Source: Bacteriovoracaceae bacterium UBA2428
GTDB lineage: Bacteria; Bdellovibrionota; UBA2428
DNA length: 12,948 nucleotides
Assembly (NCBI GenBank): GCA_002343545.1
Contig: DDRA01000159.1
Location: 1 to 12,948, forward strand
Direction of reading: 5' to 3'
How positions within the stretch are numbered: position 1 is the stretch's first letter; each line of letters begins with the position of its first letter. A program made the position numbers and the translations under genes. This document shows positions 6,645 through 12,948 of this stretch, piece by piece. Below the pieces are notes generated by a model. That model did no database searches and had not been told where the DNA came from. It was given only the letters and a program-made list of their open reading frames with translations.

Positions 6645-7620
6645 CGTTCAGGTCCGGAAGTTCCTCGCCGAAGAAATCGCGCGCCTTGAGGGCGCGCTTC
6701 ATGAAGGGCGGCAGCCGCCCCGTGAACGGGCTGACCGCTTGGCTGTTCCGGTCGTAGCTCGACCGGAAGGTGTCATCCAAGACGTCGAAGGCTTCGGTCA
6801 CGCAACTCTCGTCGAGCGTGTTGTACACGAGCGAGATGCCGTCGCGTTTGCTGTTCGCGATGGCCGTTTCAAAGAGTTGGTTGGCGACTCCGCGGGGCGA
6901 GTAGTCGCGGGCCGCTTTGTTGGTCCGCGCGAGTCGGATTTGTTCGACTTTGTGATTCTGTTTTTCGATCTGGTCGTGCACGACATCGGGCAAAGAGCGA
7001 AAACGTTTCGCGATCAGGAAGTGGTCCTTAAAGCCGCGCAGGATGTTGAATCCCGCGCCGTGCACGGTCACGGCCTCGGCCGAGAACACGATGTCCGTCA
7101 ACGTGATCTCCTCGCGCTTGTTCCAGTACCAGTTCTCGCCCGCGGGCGGGATCTTGGCCTGCGGGATGAGCCGCAGCGGGTTCCGAGGATCGAATTGGAA
7201 GCGAATCATGGAGTGGGCGGAGAGCGGGGCGAAGTGTTCGATCATGAAGTTGGCTGCGACGACGGATCCCACGCGGTAGCGGGCCGTCCAGAACTGGCCG
7301 TCGTGGTAGACGTTCGCGAAGGCGCGCTCGAACGCGTCGGTCGAGTAGGTGCTCGTGATCTCGCCGATGCCGAGGGTCTTCTTGTGCTCCGGGAGCAGGT
7401 CACGGAGAGGACGGCGGATCGAGGTGTCCGCGCAGAGTCCGGCGTTCGGGGTGCCTTCCGGAAAACGAACGGAGTCCGAGTAGGGGTCGCGCGGATCCTG
7501 GTCGGGGCATCTCGTTTCGACGCTCGTCGCGGGGTCGCGGAGCGTGGTCTGGCTGCTGCAAGCCCCGATCGTCAGGGCGGAAAAAGTCAGGAAACCCGTG
7601 ATGTAAAAACGCCTCGTCAT
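6622..7620 (-). CDS. Lipoprotein, possible DUF4105 (Lnb-like) fold
   Basis: The 332-residue product has a lipoprotein signal: TRR, a hydrophobic stretch at 6-18, and lipobox IGAC with the lipidated cysteine at C21. Serines at 22-23 would favour sorting to the outer membrane. Later blocks are HFAPLSAHSMIRFQF at 129-143 and YNTLDESCVTEAFDVLDD at 266-283. Their order and content recall DUF4105 proteins, the family including the lipoprotein acyltransferase Lnb, where a histidine and a cysteine are catalytic. Here H136 and C273 would be those residues. This match is from memory and tentative; a plain lipoprotein of unknown function is the safe call. The ATG lies inside a long stem-loop and lacks a Shine-Dalgarno. 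It is 116 nt downstream of terC on the same strand. Confidence 0.85.
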   Translation of the reverse strand: MTRRFYITGFLTFSALTIGACSSQTTLRDPATSVETRCPDQDPRDPYSDSVRFPEGTPNAGLCADTSIRRPLRDLLPEHKKTLGIGEITSTYSTDAFERAFANVYHDGQFWTARYRVGSVVAANFMIEHFAPLSAHSMIRFQFDPRNPLRLIPQAKIPPAGENWYWNKREEITLTDIVFSAEAVTVHGAGFNILRGFKDHFLIAKRFRSLPDVVHDQIEKQNHKVEQIRLARTNKAARDYSPRGVANQLFETAIANSKRDGISLVYNTLDESCVTEAFDVLDDTFRSSYDRNSQAVSPFTGRLPPFMKRALKARDFFGEELPDLNEEVASRR

Positions 7621-7648
7621 GCCGCTAGTTTAGCGGCAAAACGAGGCG
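7605..7648 (-). terminator. Terminator-like stem-loop enclosing the lipoprotein start codon
   Basis: On the minus strand an outer 8-bp stem (7648-7641 with 7617-7610, CGCCTCGT and ACGAGGCG) and an inner 7-bp stem (GCCGCTA 7637-7631 with TAGCGGC 7627-7621) are joined by symmetric 3-nt bulges and capped by AAC. Five Ts (7609-7605) follow. The right-hand bulge is the ATG start codon itself. It may terminate terC transcription, act as an attenuator, or hide the start codon. Confidence 0.65.
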
Positions 7649-7736
7649 CCCGATCGTCAGGAATCGATCCCGCCCGGTCGGAACGTCAGAAGACCGACGT
7701 CCGCACGCCTGCAGCAGACGAGGCTTGAAACGAGTT

Positions 7737-8660
7737 CTAGTGTTTCTTGGCCGTGCGCTTGAGTGAGAGCACGATCGACGTCGCAAGGATGCTCAGGATC
7801 ATCGCGAGGCTCCAGACCGGGGGAACCTTGTAGATCGGCTCCATGCACATCTTCACGCCCACGAGCACCAGAATGACGGAGAGGCCGTACTTGAGCAGGT
7901 GGAAGCGGTGGAGCATGTCTTCGAGCACGAAGTAAAGCGAACGCAGGCCCAGGATCGCGAAGATGTTCGAGGTGTAGACGATGTAGGGGTCGCGCGTGAC
8001 GCCGAAGACCGCCGGCACCGAATCGACCGCGAAGAGCACGTCGGAGCTTTCGATCACCATGAGGGCGGCAAAACCGATCGATAGCTTTTTCTTGCCGCCT
8101 TCCTTGACGATGAAGTGGCCGTCGTAGGGCTTTTCCGAGAAGGGCAGGAATTTTTTGAGGACGCGGAAGACCGTGCCGTCCAGGGGATTCATTTCATCCA
8201 TGCCACCGCGGAACATCTTCCAGCCGGTCCAGATGAGGAAGGCACCGAAGACGTAGATGACCCAGTGGAACTGGTTCAGCAGCTGCGTGCCGAGCGCGAT
8301 CATGATGCCGCGAAGGACGATGGCACCCAAGATCCCCCAGAAGAGAAGACGGTGCTGGTGGATGCGCGGGATCTGGAAAGCCTTGAAGATCACCAGGAAG
8401 ACGAAGAGGTTGTCGACCGAGAGGGATTTCTCGACGACGTAACCCGTCAGGTACTCCGTGCCGGCCGTCGCGCCGTCGCGCCAGGCGACGTAGGCGCCGT
8501 AGCTGACCCCGATCGCGATCCAGAAAACGCTCCAGCCCAACGCTTCCTTGATGTTGATGACGTGCGCCTTGCGGTTGAGCACGCCCAAATCGAGCACGAG
8601 CAGGAAGAAAACGATGAGATGGAAGATGATCCAGGTTTCGATGGTGTGACCGAGAAACAT
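7737..8660 (-). CDS. TerC/Alx-family integral membrane protein
   Basis: A 307-residue inner-membrane protein with seven or eight hydrophobic segments and the two family signatures. EKSLSVDNLFVF is at 77-88, and ESSDVLFAVDSVPAVFGVTRDPYIVYTSN at 204-232 is followed by FAILGLRSLYF. The acidic residues E77, D83, D207 and D213 within the membrane are the likely metal sites. Related proteins (E. coli Alx, Bacillus TerC/MeeF) handle manganese export or metal supply to exported enzymes; the tellurite-resistance name is historical. Length is typical. It lies 31 nt after the HAD-like gene, but its own promoter appears to overlap that gene's stop codon, so it may be expressed both within the unit and alone. 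No Shine-Dalgarno is seen. The gap upstream is too short for a manganese (yybP-ykoY) riboswitch. Confidence 0.93.
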   Translation of the reverse strand: MFLGHTIETWIIFHLIVFFLLVLDLGVLNRKAHVINIKEALGWSVFWIAIGVSYGAYVAWRDGATAGTEYLTGYVVEKSLSVDNLFVFLVIFKAFQIPRIHQHRLLFWGILGAIVLRGIMIALGTQLLNQFHWVIYVFGAFLIWTGWKMFRGGMDEMNPLDGTVFRVLKKFLPFSEKPYDGHFIVKEGGKKKLSIGFAALMVIESSDVLFAVDSVPAVFGVTRDPYIVYTSNIFAILGLRSLYFVLEDMLHRFHLLKYGLSVILVLVGVKMCMEPIYKVPPVWSLAMILSILATSIVLSLKRTAKKH

Positions 8661-8667
8661 GGGCGTG

Positions 8668-8695
8668 TTTCTATCCGGTCACGGCGTGGCGTCAA
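8668..8695 (-). promoter_or_regulatory. Probable internal promoter for terC
   Basis: On the minus strand TTGACG (8695-8690), overlapping the HAD gene TGA stop, and TAGAAA (8673-8668) are separated by 16 nt. The -10 box ends 7 nt before the terC ATG, so the transcript would be leaderless, in keeping with the absence of a Shine-Dalgarno. Confidence 0.5.
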
Positions 8696-9567
8696 CCCTT
8701 GAAGAGTTCGATCTGCTCGGCCTTCAGGGTGTCCGTCGCGCTGCCGTCCAGGAGGATCTCCTCGCGCACGAGTTGCCGCCCGTGCGTGTTGAAAACGAAG
8801 AAGGCGTTGTCGGGGTAATCCTGCTTGAGCTCGCGGAAGGCCTGCGCGATGAGACGCACGTTCGCCGGATCGTCGTCGGACATCCCGAAGCGGTGCGAAG
8901 GATTCGCGCCGAAGCATTCGAAGGCGTCCGCGACGGCGCGCTTGATGGCTTCCTTCTTGAGCTCCGCGATGGAAGCGCGGCCCTCGGGGTCGCCGAGCAA
9001 TTTTTGCACGTCGGGATGCGTGACCGGGTAGAGGCTCAGGTAGTTGGGGTTCGCGGGCAGGTCGCGCGTTTGCGCGAGCAGATCGACGGCGCGACGGAGG
9101 GTGTGCGGGTGGTGGCCGCGGGCCGTGATGAGCGAGATCGGGCGGCTTTGGTTCACGGCGTGAACGAAGAAGGCCCAGGAGGGGCCGCGCCAGTCCGTCA
9201 CCGCGTTGGCGAGGGCTTCGCGGACGTCGCGAACGAGCGGTTGGCGATCGCCGCCGCGCGCTTCGCCCGGTAGATCGCGGAAATTGCGGTAGGAGCCGAA
9301 CTCCGCGACTTTCGTGCGGATCTCCCATTCGCTCCAGGCCGTGCCTTCCCGGCCGACGAGTCCGTGCACCGAGGCGTACTCGGTCGTCGAGATCTCGCGT
9401 TCTTCGTCGCTCCCCCGACGGAAGAGCACGATCTTCGTGTCGAGGTGCATGACGTTGTCGTCGAAGTCGAAGAAGTAAAAGCTGCGGCCGCCCTGCTCGA
9501 AATTGCGGTCGGGTTCCCGCATGAGGTCGGGAAGGAAGCTGACTTGTCCGTAGGAGCTTTGGGTCAT
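8692..9567 (-). CDS. HAD-like phosphohydrolase, unknown substrate
   Basis: A 291-residue soluble protein with haloacid dehalogenase motifs. FYFFDFDDN at 30-38 is motif I, with D34 as probable nucleophile and D36 as acid/base. ISLITARG at 144-151 is motif II with T148. GMSDDDPANVRL at 228-239 has the acidic motif IV residues D231-D233. A lysine of motif III would fall near 204-209 (KKEAIK). The long insertion between motifs I and II is probably a cap. Motif I has N at position 38 instead of the usual T or V, a mild departure. Family members are magnesium-dependent phosphatases; the substrate cannot be read from sequence. No signal peptide is visible. The Shine-Dalgarno AAGGA (9582-9578) overlaps the stop of the MerC-like gene, only 13 nt upstream, so the two are very likely co-transcribed and possibly coupled. 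Confidence 0.82.
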   Translation of the reverse strand: MTQSSYGQVSFLPDLMREPDRNFEQGGRSFYFFDFDDNVMHLDTKIVLFRRGSDEEREISTTEYASVHGLVGREGTAWSEWEIRTKVAEFGSYRNFRDLPGEARGGDRQPLVRDVREALANAVTDWRGPSWAFFVHAVNQSRPISLITARGHHPHTLRRAVDLLAQTRDLPANPNYLSLYPVTHPDVQKLLGDPEGRASIAELKKEAIKRAVADAFECFGANPSHRFGMSDDDPANVRLIAQAFRELKQDYPDNAFFVFNTHGRQLVREEILLDGSATDTLKAEQIELFKG

Positions 9568-9580
9568 CTGGCCGCCGTCC

Positions 9581-9985
9581 TTAGGCCGCGTCGTGCTCGC
9601 AGCAGGGCGGTTTGCGGCGTTCCGAAAAGTGCTTAAAAATAAAAGGGATTTGGATGAGCGAAAGGGCGACCACGACGAAGTGGCCCCATCCGTGCGCCTC
9701 GGCCACGAGCAGTCCCAGGCCGACGAGGGCGAGGGCGGCGAAGAGACTCCAGGCGATACGGCCGGCCCGGAAATTCCGCAAGGCGTAGGCGCCGCTCAGC
9801 GCGACGGTCGTGAAGACGCCCCAATCCATCCATTCGGTGTGGGGGAGGAAGCTCGAAAAACTCGGCGCCAAGACGGCCAAGAGCGCGAAGCCGACGCAAT
9901 GGACGAGGCAGAGGAGGCTCGCGCACGGGCCGAGCCAAGCGGCCATCTTGGTGGCCGAGGCGTTCTGCGTTGCGTTGGGGGGCAT
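9581..9985 (-). CDS. MerC-domain membrane protein with Cys-Cys tail
   Basis: A 134-residue membrane protein with about four hydrophobic segments (roughly 17-40, 52-68, 76-96 and 100-118). The first segment contains GPCASLLCLVHC, with C21, C26, H29 and C30, matching the MerC-type LCLxHC signature. The C-terminal tail ends in PPCCEHDAA, with C128, C129 and H131 giving a second possible metal site. MerC itself carries mercuric ion across the inner membrane in mer operons. No merR, merA or merP is present here, so this is probably a chromosomal MerC-domain protein for another metal or an unrelated role (inference). It is the first gene of the MerC-HAD-TerC run and diverges from the M3 peptidase across 62 bp. 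No Shine-Dalgarno is seen; a hairpin with T tract sits just before the ATG. Confidence 0.85.
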   Translation of the reverse strand: MPPNATQNASATKMAAWLGPCASLLCLVHCVGFALLAVLAPSFSSFLPHTEWMDWGVFTTVALSGAYALRNFRAGRIAWSLFAALALVGLGLLVAEAHGWGHFVVVALSLIQIPFIFKHFSERRKPPCCEHDAA

Positions 9986-9989
9986 GGCA

Positions 9990-10010
9990 AAAAGGCTAAC
10001 GGAGCCTTTT
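9990..10010. repeat. Symmetric hairpin between divergent start codons
   Basis: AAAAGGCT (9990-9997) and AGCCTTTT (10003-10010) form a perfect 8-bp inverted repeat around a 5-nt loop. On either strand the GC part is followed by at least four Ts, like a small two-way terminator. It lies 4 bp before the MerC start and 37 bp before the peptidase start, in or near both leaders or promoters. Confidence 0.55.
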
Positions 10011-10031
10011 CTCCGAATCCAGGGAAATCTC

Positions 10032-10040
10032 TGCTAGACC
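10032..10040 (+). promoter_or_regulatory. Possible extended -10 box of the M3 peptidase gene
   Basis: TGCTAGACC has the TGn extension followed by TAGACC, ending 7 nt before the ATG at 10048. No -35 match is visible. The AGGG between it and the ATG is too close to be an ideal Shine-Dalgarno. Confidence 0.35.
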
Positions 10041-10047
10041 AGGGCCT

Positions 10048-12102
10048 ATGTCGCCCGCTTCCATGGATGTCACGAACCCCTTCTACAAACCCTTCCGCGC
10101 GCCCCACGAAGCGTTGCCCTTCGATCAGTTCAAGTTGGAGCACTTCGCGCCGGCGATCGAACGCGGCCTCGAGCTCGCCAAGGGTCGTTTGGACGTCCTG
10201 CGGAAGGACGCCTCGCCGGCGACCTTCGAGAACTCGTTGCTCGTCCTCGAGACCTGCGACGAAGAAGCCTCCATCGCGGCCGAAGCCTTCTTCAACCTTC
10301 TCAGCGCGCACGCCGTCGAAGGCATGCACGCTTTGGCGGCCGAGCTGTCGCCGAAGCTCGCGGATTTCTCGAGCGACATCTACCTTGATTCGGCCATCTT
10401 CGCGCGTATCCGCGAAGTCCACGACAAGCGCCACTCGTTGGGACTGAACGCCGAGCAGCTTCGCCTCGTCGAGCGCACTTTCCTCCGTTTCCGCCGCAAC
10501 GGGGCCTTGCTCGACGAAACGGCCAAAGCGCGTCTGCGCGCGATCGACCAGGAACTCGCGAGCCTCGGTCCGGCCTATTCCGAGAACATCCTCAAGGCGA
10601 CGAACGCCTTCGAGCTCCACGTCACGGACGCGGCCCGACTGGAGGGCTTGCCGGAATCCGTCCGCGAGAGCACCGCCGAGGCCGCCCGCAAAAAAGGCAA
10701 GGACGGCTGGCTCTTCGGTCTGCAGATCCCGGTCTATATGGCCGTCATGACCCACGCCCGCGATCGCGAACTTCGCGAGCAGATCTCGCGCGCCTACGCG
10801 TCGCGCGCTTTCGGCGGCGAATTCGACAACCAGGTGAACGTTCTGGGGATCGCGCGTCTTCGCCTGGAGCGCGCCCGCCTCCTCGGTTACGCGACGCACG
10901 CCGACTACGTGCTGGAAGACCGCATGGCCGAGAAGCCCGAGCGCGTGAGCAAGTTCCTGGAGCGTCTCATCGCGGCTTGCCGTCCGGCGGCCGAACGCGA
11001 CGTCGCCAAGGTCGCCGAGTTCAAGGCCGCCAAGACGGGCGACGGCACGCTCAAGGCCTGGGACTTCCTGTTCTGGTCCGAGCGTCTCAAGGAAGAGAAG
11101 TACTCGCTCAACGAAGAAGAGCTGCGCCCCTACTTCAAGCTCGAGAACGTCATCGAAGGCGTCTTCGAACACGCGCGCCGCCTCTACGGTCTGAGCTTCC
11201 TGCAGGTGCGCGACGTGCCCGTTTATCATCCGGACGTCCGCGTCTACGAAGTCTCGGACGAGGCGACGGGGAACTTCGTGGGTCTCTTTTACGCCGACTT
11301 CTTCCCTCGTCCCGAGAAACGCAACGGCGCCTGGATGACGGCTTACCGCGAGCAAGGCTACTTCGGCGGCCGCGTGCGCCGACCGCACATCGGCATCGTC
11401 TGCAACTTCACGAAGCCGACCGAATCGAAACCGTCGCTCCTGACGCTCGACGAAGTCGAGACGCTCTTCCACGAGTTCGGCCACGCCCTGCATGGCCTGC
11501 TGTCGGATTGCACCTACCGCTCGCTCGCGGGCACGAACGTCTCGTGGGACTTCGTCGAGCTTCCGAGCCAGATCATGGAAAACTGGGTCCAAGAGAAGGA
11601 AGCCCTCGACCTCTACGCGCGCCACTACGAAACGGGCGCGCCTATCCCCGTCGAGCTCACCGAGAAGATCAAGGCCTCGGCGAATTACCTCGCGGGCTAC
11701 AGCGGACTCCGTCAGCTGACTTTCGCGTCGCTCGACATGGCTTGGCACGGGACCGATGTATCGGCGGTCAAGGACGTGCCGGCTTTCGAGGACGAGGCGA
11801 TCGCGCGTTTCCGCGTTCTCGAGAAGGTCCCGGGCACGAACCAGAGCTGCGGCTTTTCGCACATCTTCGACGGCGGCTACTCGGCCGGTTACTACAGCTA
11901 CAAGTGGGCCGAGGTACTCGACGCCGATGCTTTCGAGTTTTTCCGCGAGAAGGGGCTCTTCAGTCGTGAAGTCGCCGAGCGCTTCCGCGACCACATCCTT
12001 TCGCGCGGCGGTACCGAGCCCCCCATGGACCTCTACAAGAAGTTCCGCGGTCGCGAGCCCGATCCCGACGCGCTCCTGCGCCGGGACGGACTCCTGGGCT
12101 AA
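10048..12102 (+). CDS. M3-family zinc oligopeptidase (PrlC/Dcp-like)
   Basis: A complete 684-residue cytoplasmic metallopeptidase, the usual length for oligopeptidase A and Dcp. HEFGH at 475-479 gives the zinc ligands H475 and H479 and the catalytic E476. E504 in SWDFVELPSQ is the third ligand. The C-terminal block GTNQSCGFSHIFDGGYSAGYYSYKW (from about residue 600) carries the histidine and tyrosines that contact substrate in this family. The N-terminal NPFYKPF...FDQFKLEHFAPAIERGL is the typical M3A opening. It should degrade short peptides, including cleaved signal peptides. No signal peptide is present. The first ATG is used because a second at 10063 has no better ribosome site. Whether it is an oligopeptidase or a dipeptidyl carboxypeptidase cannot be decided by eye. 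It ends 3 bp before the convergent gene. Confidence 0.95.
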   Translation: MSPASMDVTNPFYKPFRAPHEALPFDQFKLEHFAPAIERGLELAKGRLDVLRKDASPATFENSLLVLETCDEEASIAAEAFFNLLSAHAVEGMHALAAELSPKLADFSSDIYLDSAIFARIREVHDKRHSLGLNAEQLRLVERTFLRFRRNGALLDETAKARLRAIDQELASLGPAYSENILKATNAFELHVTDAARLEGLPESVRESTAEAARKKGKDGWLFGLQIPVYMAVMTHARDRELREQISRAYASRAFGGEFDNQVNVLGIARLRLERARLLGYATHADYVLEDRMAEKPERVSKFLERLIAACRPAAERDVAKVAEFKAAKTGDGTLKAWDFLFWSERLKEEKYSLNEEELRPYFKLENVIEGVFEHARRLYGLSFLQVRDVPVYHPDVRVYEVSDEATGNFVGLFYADFFPRPEKRNGAWMTAYREQGYFGGRVRRPHIGIVCNFTKPTESKPSLLTLDEVETLFHEFGHALHGLLSDCTYRSLAGTNVSWDFVELPSQIMENWVQEKEALDLYARHYETGAPIPVELTEKIKASANYLAGYSGLRQLTFASLDMAWHGTDVSAVKDVPAFEDEAIARFRVLEKVPGTNQSCGFSHIFDGGYSAGYYSYKWAEVLDADAFEFFREKGLFSREVAERFRDHILSRGGTEPPMDLYKKFRGREPDPDALLRRDGLLG

Positions 12103-12105
12103 GCT

Positions 12106-12948
12106 CTAGGGGCCTTTGGATGGAGTGGTGGCCGTCGAACGTTGCGCTTGCCACTCCCGCTCGAGCGCCTGGGCGTGCGAGCGCGGCAGCAGCTTGCGGG
12201 AGCTAAAGCCTTCGAGGTCCTGAAGGACGACGTCGCGGTAGAGCTCGACCGGCGTGTCATCGAGGGTCCGGCGCACGAGCACGACTTCGGCGCTTCCCTC
12301 GCTAGGTCCGTAGGTGACGCTCCAAAATTCGTAGCGTTTTTCGTCGAGCGTTCGCTCGAAGATCTTTCGCTTGGTCGGAGGCTCAGTTGAGCTTGGGTAA
12401 GCCGCAACGAGGTCTTCGAAAGTGGCCGCATGGGCCTCGGGAAAGAGGGACCAGCGCGCGCTCGTCGCGCTCACGCTCGCGAAGCGAGTCCCGCGGTAGT
12501 TGGGGTTGGCTTTGAGTTGGGCCTGGTAGCCCGCCTTGAGTCCCTCGGTGACGCTCGCGGCGTCGCACGAACTTCCCTTCTTCTGCGGGATTCCTCCCGG
12601 CGGCGGGCAGAGGAACTTCGTGTTCTTGAAGTCCCAGTAATAGCCGATCCGCCACTTTCCGTGCGGGGGCGTCCCGTCCGCGCCCGTGTCTCGGTAACCT
12701 TGGTTGTTCGCGACGTATCCATCCCGGGTCACGATTCCAATGTGATTTTTCCCGGAACTTCCCTCGGTCGTGTAGGCGACGCACCCTGGGTAGGCGCGAC
12801 CCGCGCCCATTTGACTTTGGGTGGAGCTATTGGGAGCACTCCAGCCCTTGCTCTTCAGCGCCGAGACGAGTGATTTGACGGAGTCTTGTTGTACGTTCGC
12901 AGCGCACGACCAGGTCAACACGGTCGAAACGAGTCGAGCACACATCGT
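12106..12948 (-). CDS. NlpC/CHAP-like cysteine hydrolase, 5' end cut by window edge
   Basis: The frame is open to the right edge. The first visible ATG (12945) yields 279 residues starting MCARLVSTVL, then SVKSLVSALKSKGW at 22-35 and, after CVAY, KNHIGIVTRDG at 66-76. The pattern Cys-A-R-x-V-S-x-x-L, GW, then HIGIV with polar residues after it fits an NlpC/P60 or CHAP-type cell-wall hydrolase or cysteine peptidase, with C2 as nucleophile and H68 as base. If so, this ATG is an internal codon and the true start lies outside. The alternative is that residues 1-16 are a short signal peptide ending SCAA. C55, C113 and C127 may form disulphides in an exported protein. The C-terminal 140 residues (about 140-279) match nothing I know. 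It converges with the M3 peptidase gene. Confidence 0.7.
   Translation of the reverse strand, partial: TMCARLVSTVLTWSCAANVQQDSVKSLVSALKSKGWSAPNSSTQSQMGAGRAYPGCVAYTTEGSSGKNHIGIVTRDGYVANNQGYRDTGADGTPPHGKWRIGYYWDFKNTKFLCPPPGGIPQKKGSSCDAASVTEGLKAGYQAQLKANPNYRGTRFASVSATSARWSLFPEAHAATFEDLVAAYPSSTEPPTKRKIFERTLDEKRYEFWSVTYGPSEGSAEVVLVRRTLDDTPVELYRDVVLQDLEGFSSRKLLPRSHAQALEREWQAQRSTATTPSKGP

Noticed and set aside
8661..8691. Manganese (yybP-ykoY) riboswitch before terC
   Set aside because: The gap is only 31 nt and mostly taken by a promoter; such a riboswitch needs about 100 nt.
9581..9985. A mercury resistance (mer) operon
   Set aside because: Only a MerC-type protein is present; there is no MerR, MerT, MerP or MerA.
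9796..11994. 732-residue open frame on the minus strand
   Set aside because: It lies antisense to the M3 peptidase, whose HEFGH motif and full length are clear, and also overlaps the MerC-like gene in another frame. Long antisense frames are expected in GC-rich coding DNA.
1..12948. tRNA, rRNA, CRISPR array, insertion sequence, toxin-antitoxin or phage defence system
   Set aside because: I found no repeat-spacer pattern, cloverleaf, transposase motif or terminal inverted repeats. The XRE protein has no small toxin partner beside it; the downstream gene encodes a 240-residue secreted protein.

Overview
The window is GC-rich chromosomal DNA from a Gram-negative bacterium. The best guess is a member of Bdellovibrionota or a close relative. 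The reasons are the many secreted proteins of unknown function, one of which carries the N-terminal 'GNGG..VC' and 'LDLYEA' motifs and a later 'LHE' motif that I associate with a Bdellovibrio-type secreted family, plus the style of the short XRE regulator. This placement is inference, not proof. Coding density is very high: 12 complete genes and one gene cut by the right edge. There is no intergenic stretch over about 210 bp, and I see no RNA genes, insertion sequences, phage genes or CRISPR.

Layout. (1) 44-4132, minus strand: three genes for probable envelope or secreted proteins. They run from a secreted LHE-motif protein (4132-2615), through a 455-residue unknown whose GTG start overlaps the previous stop as GTGA, to a DUF4056-like exported protein. 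(2) 4268-4615, plus strand: a GFA/CENP-V-family zinc-thiol protein with a near-consensus promoter and Shine-Dalgarno. A strong hairpin-T terminator follows it, but it is oriented for the minus-strand gene coming from the other side. (3) 4679-5873, minus strand: an XRE regulator and then a secreted protein with four cysteines. (4) 6077-6625, plus strand: a periplasmic monoheme cytochrome c, which converges on a minus-strand lipoprotein gene (6622-7620) with overlapping stop codons. (5) 7737-9985, minus strand: MerC-like membrane protein, HAD-like hydrolase and TerC membrane protein, closely spaced and probably a metal-handling or stress unit. (6) 10048-12102, plus strand: a complete M3 oligopeptidase. 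It is divergent from the MerC gene and ends 3 bp from a convergent, edge-truncated NlpC/CHAP-like secreted enzyme gene.

The genes do not form one pathway. The common thread is envelope and periplasm biology. I do not see a clear new defence or mobile system. The most interesting signals are regulatory: a long terminator-like stem-loop that encloses the lipoprotein start codon and ends in five Ts; -10-like hexamers 6-7 nt before several start codons that lack a Shine-Dalgarno, suggesting leaderless transcripts; and a small palindrome inside the XRE promoter. Two further leads are the MerC-HAD-TerC unit and the coupled pair of LHE-type secreted proteins, the second of which may have lost the motif.
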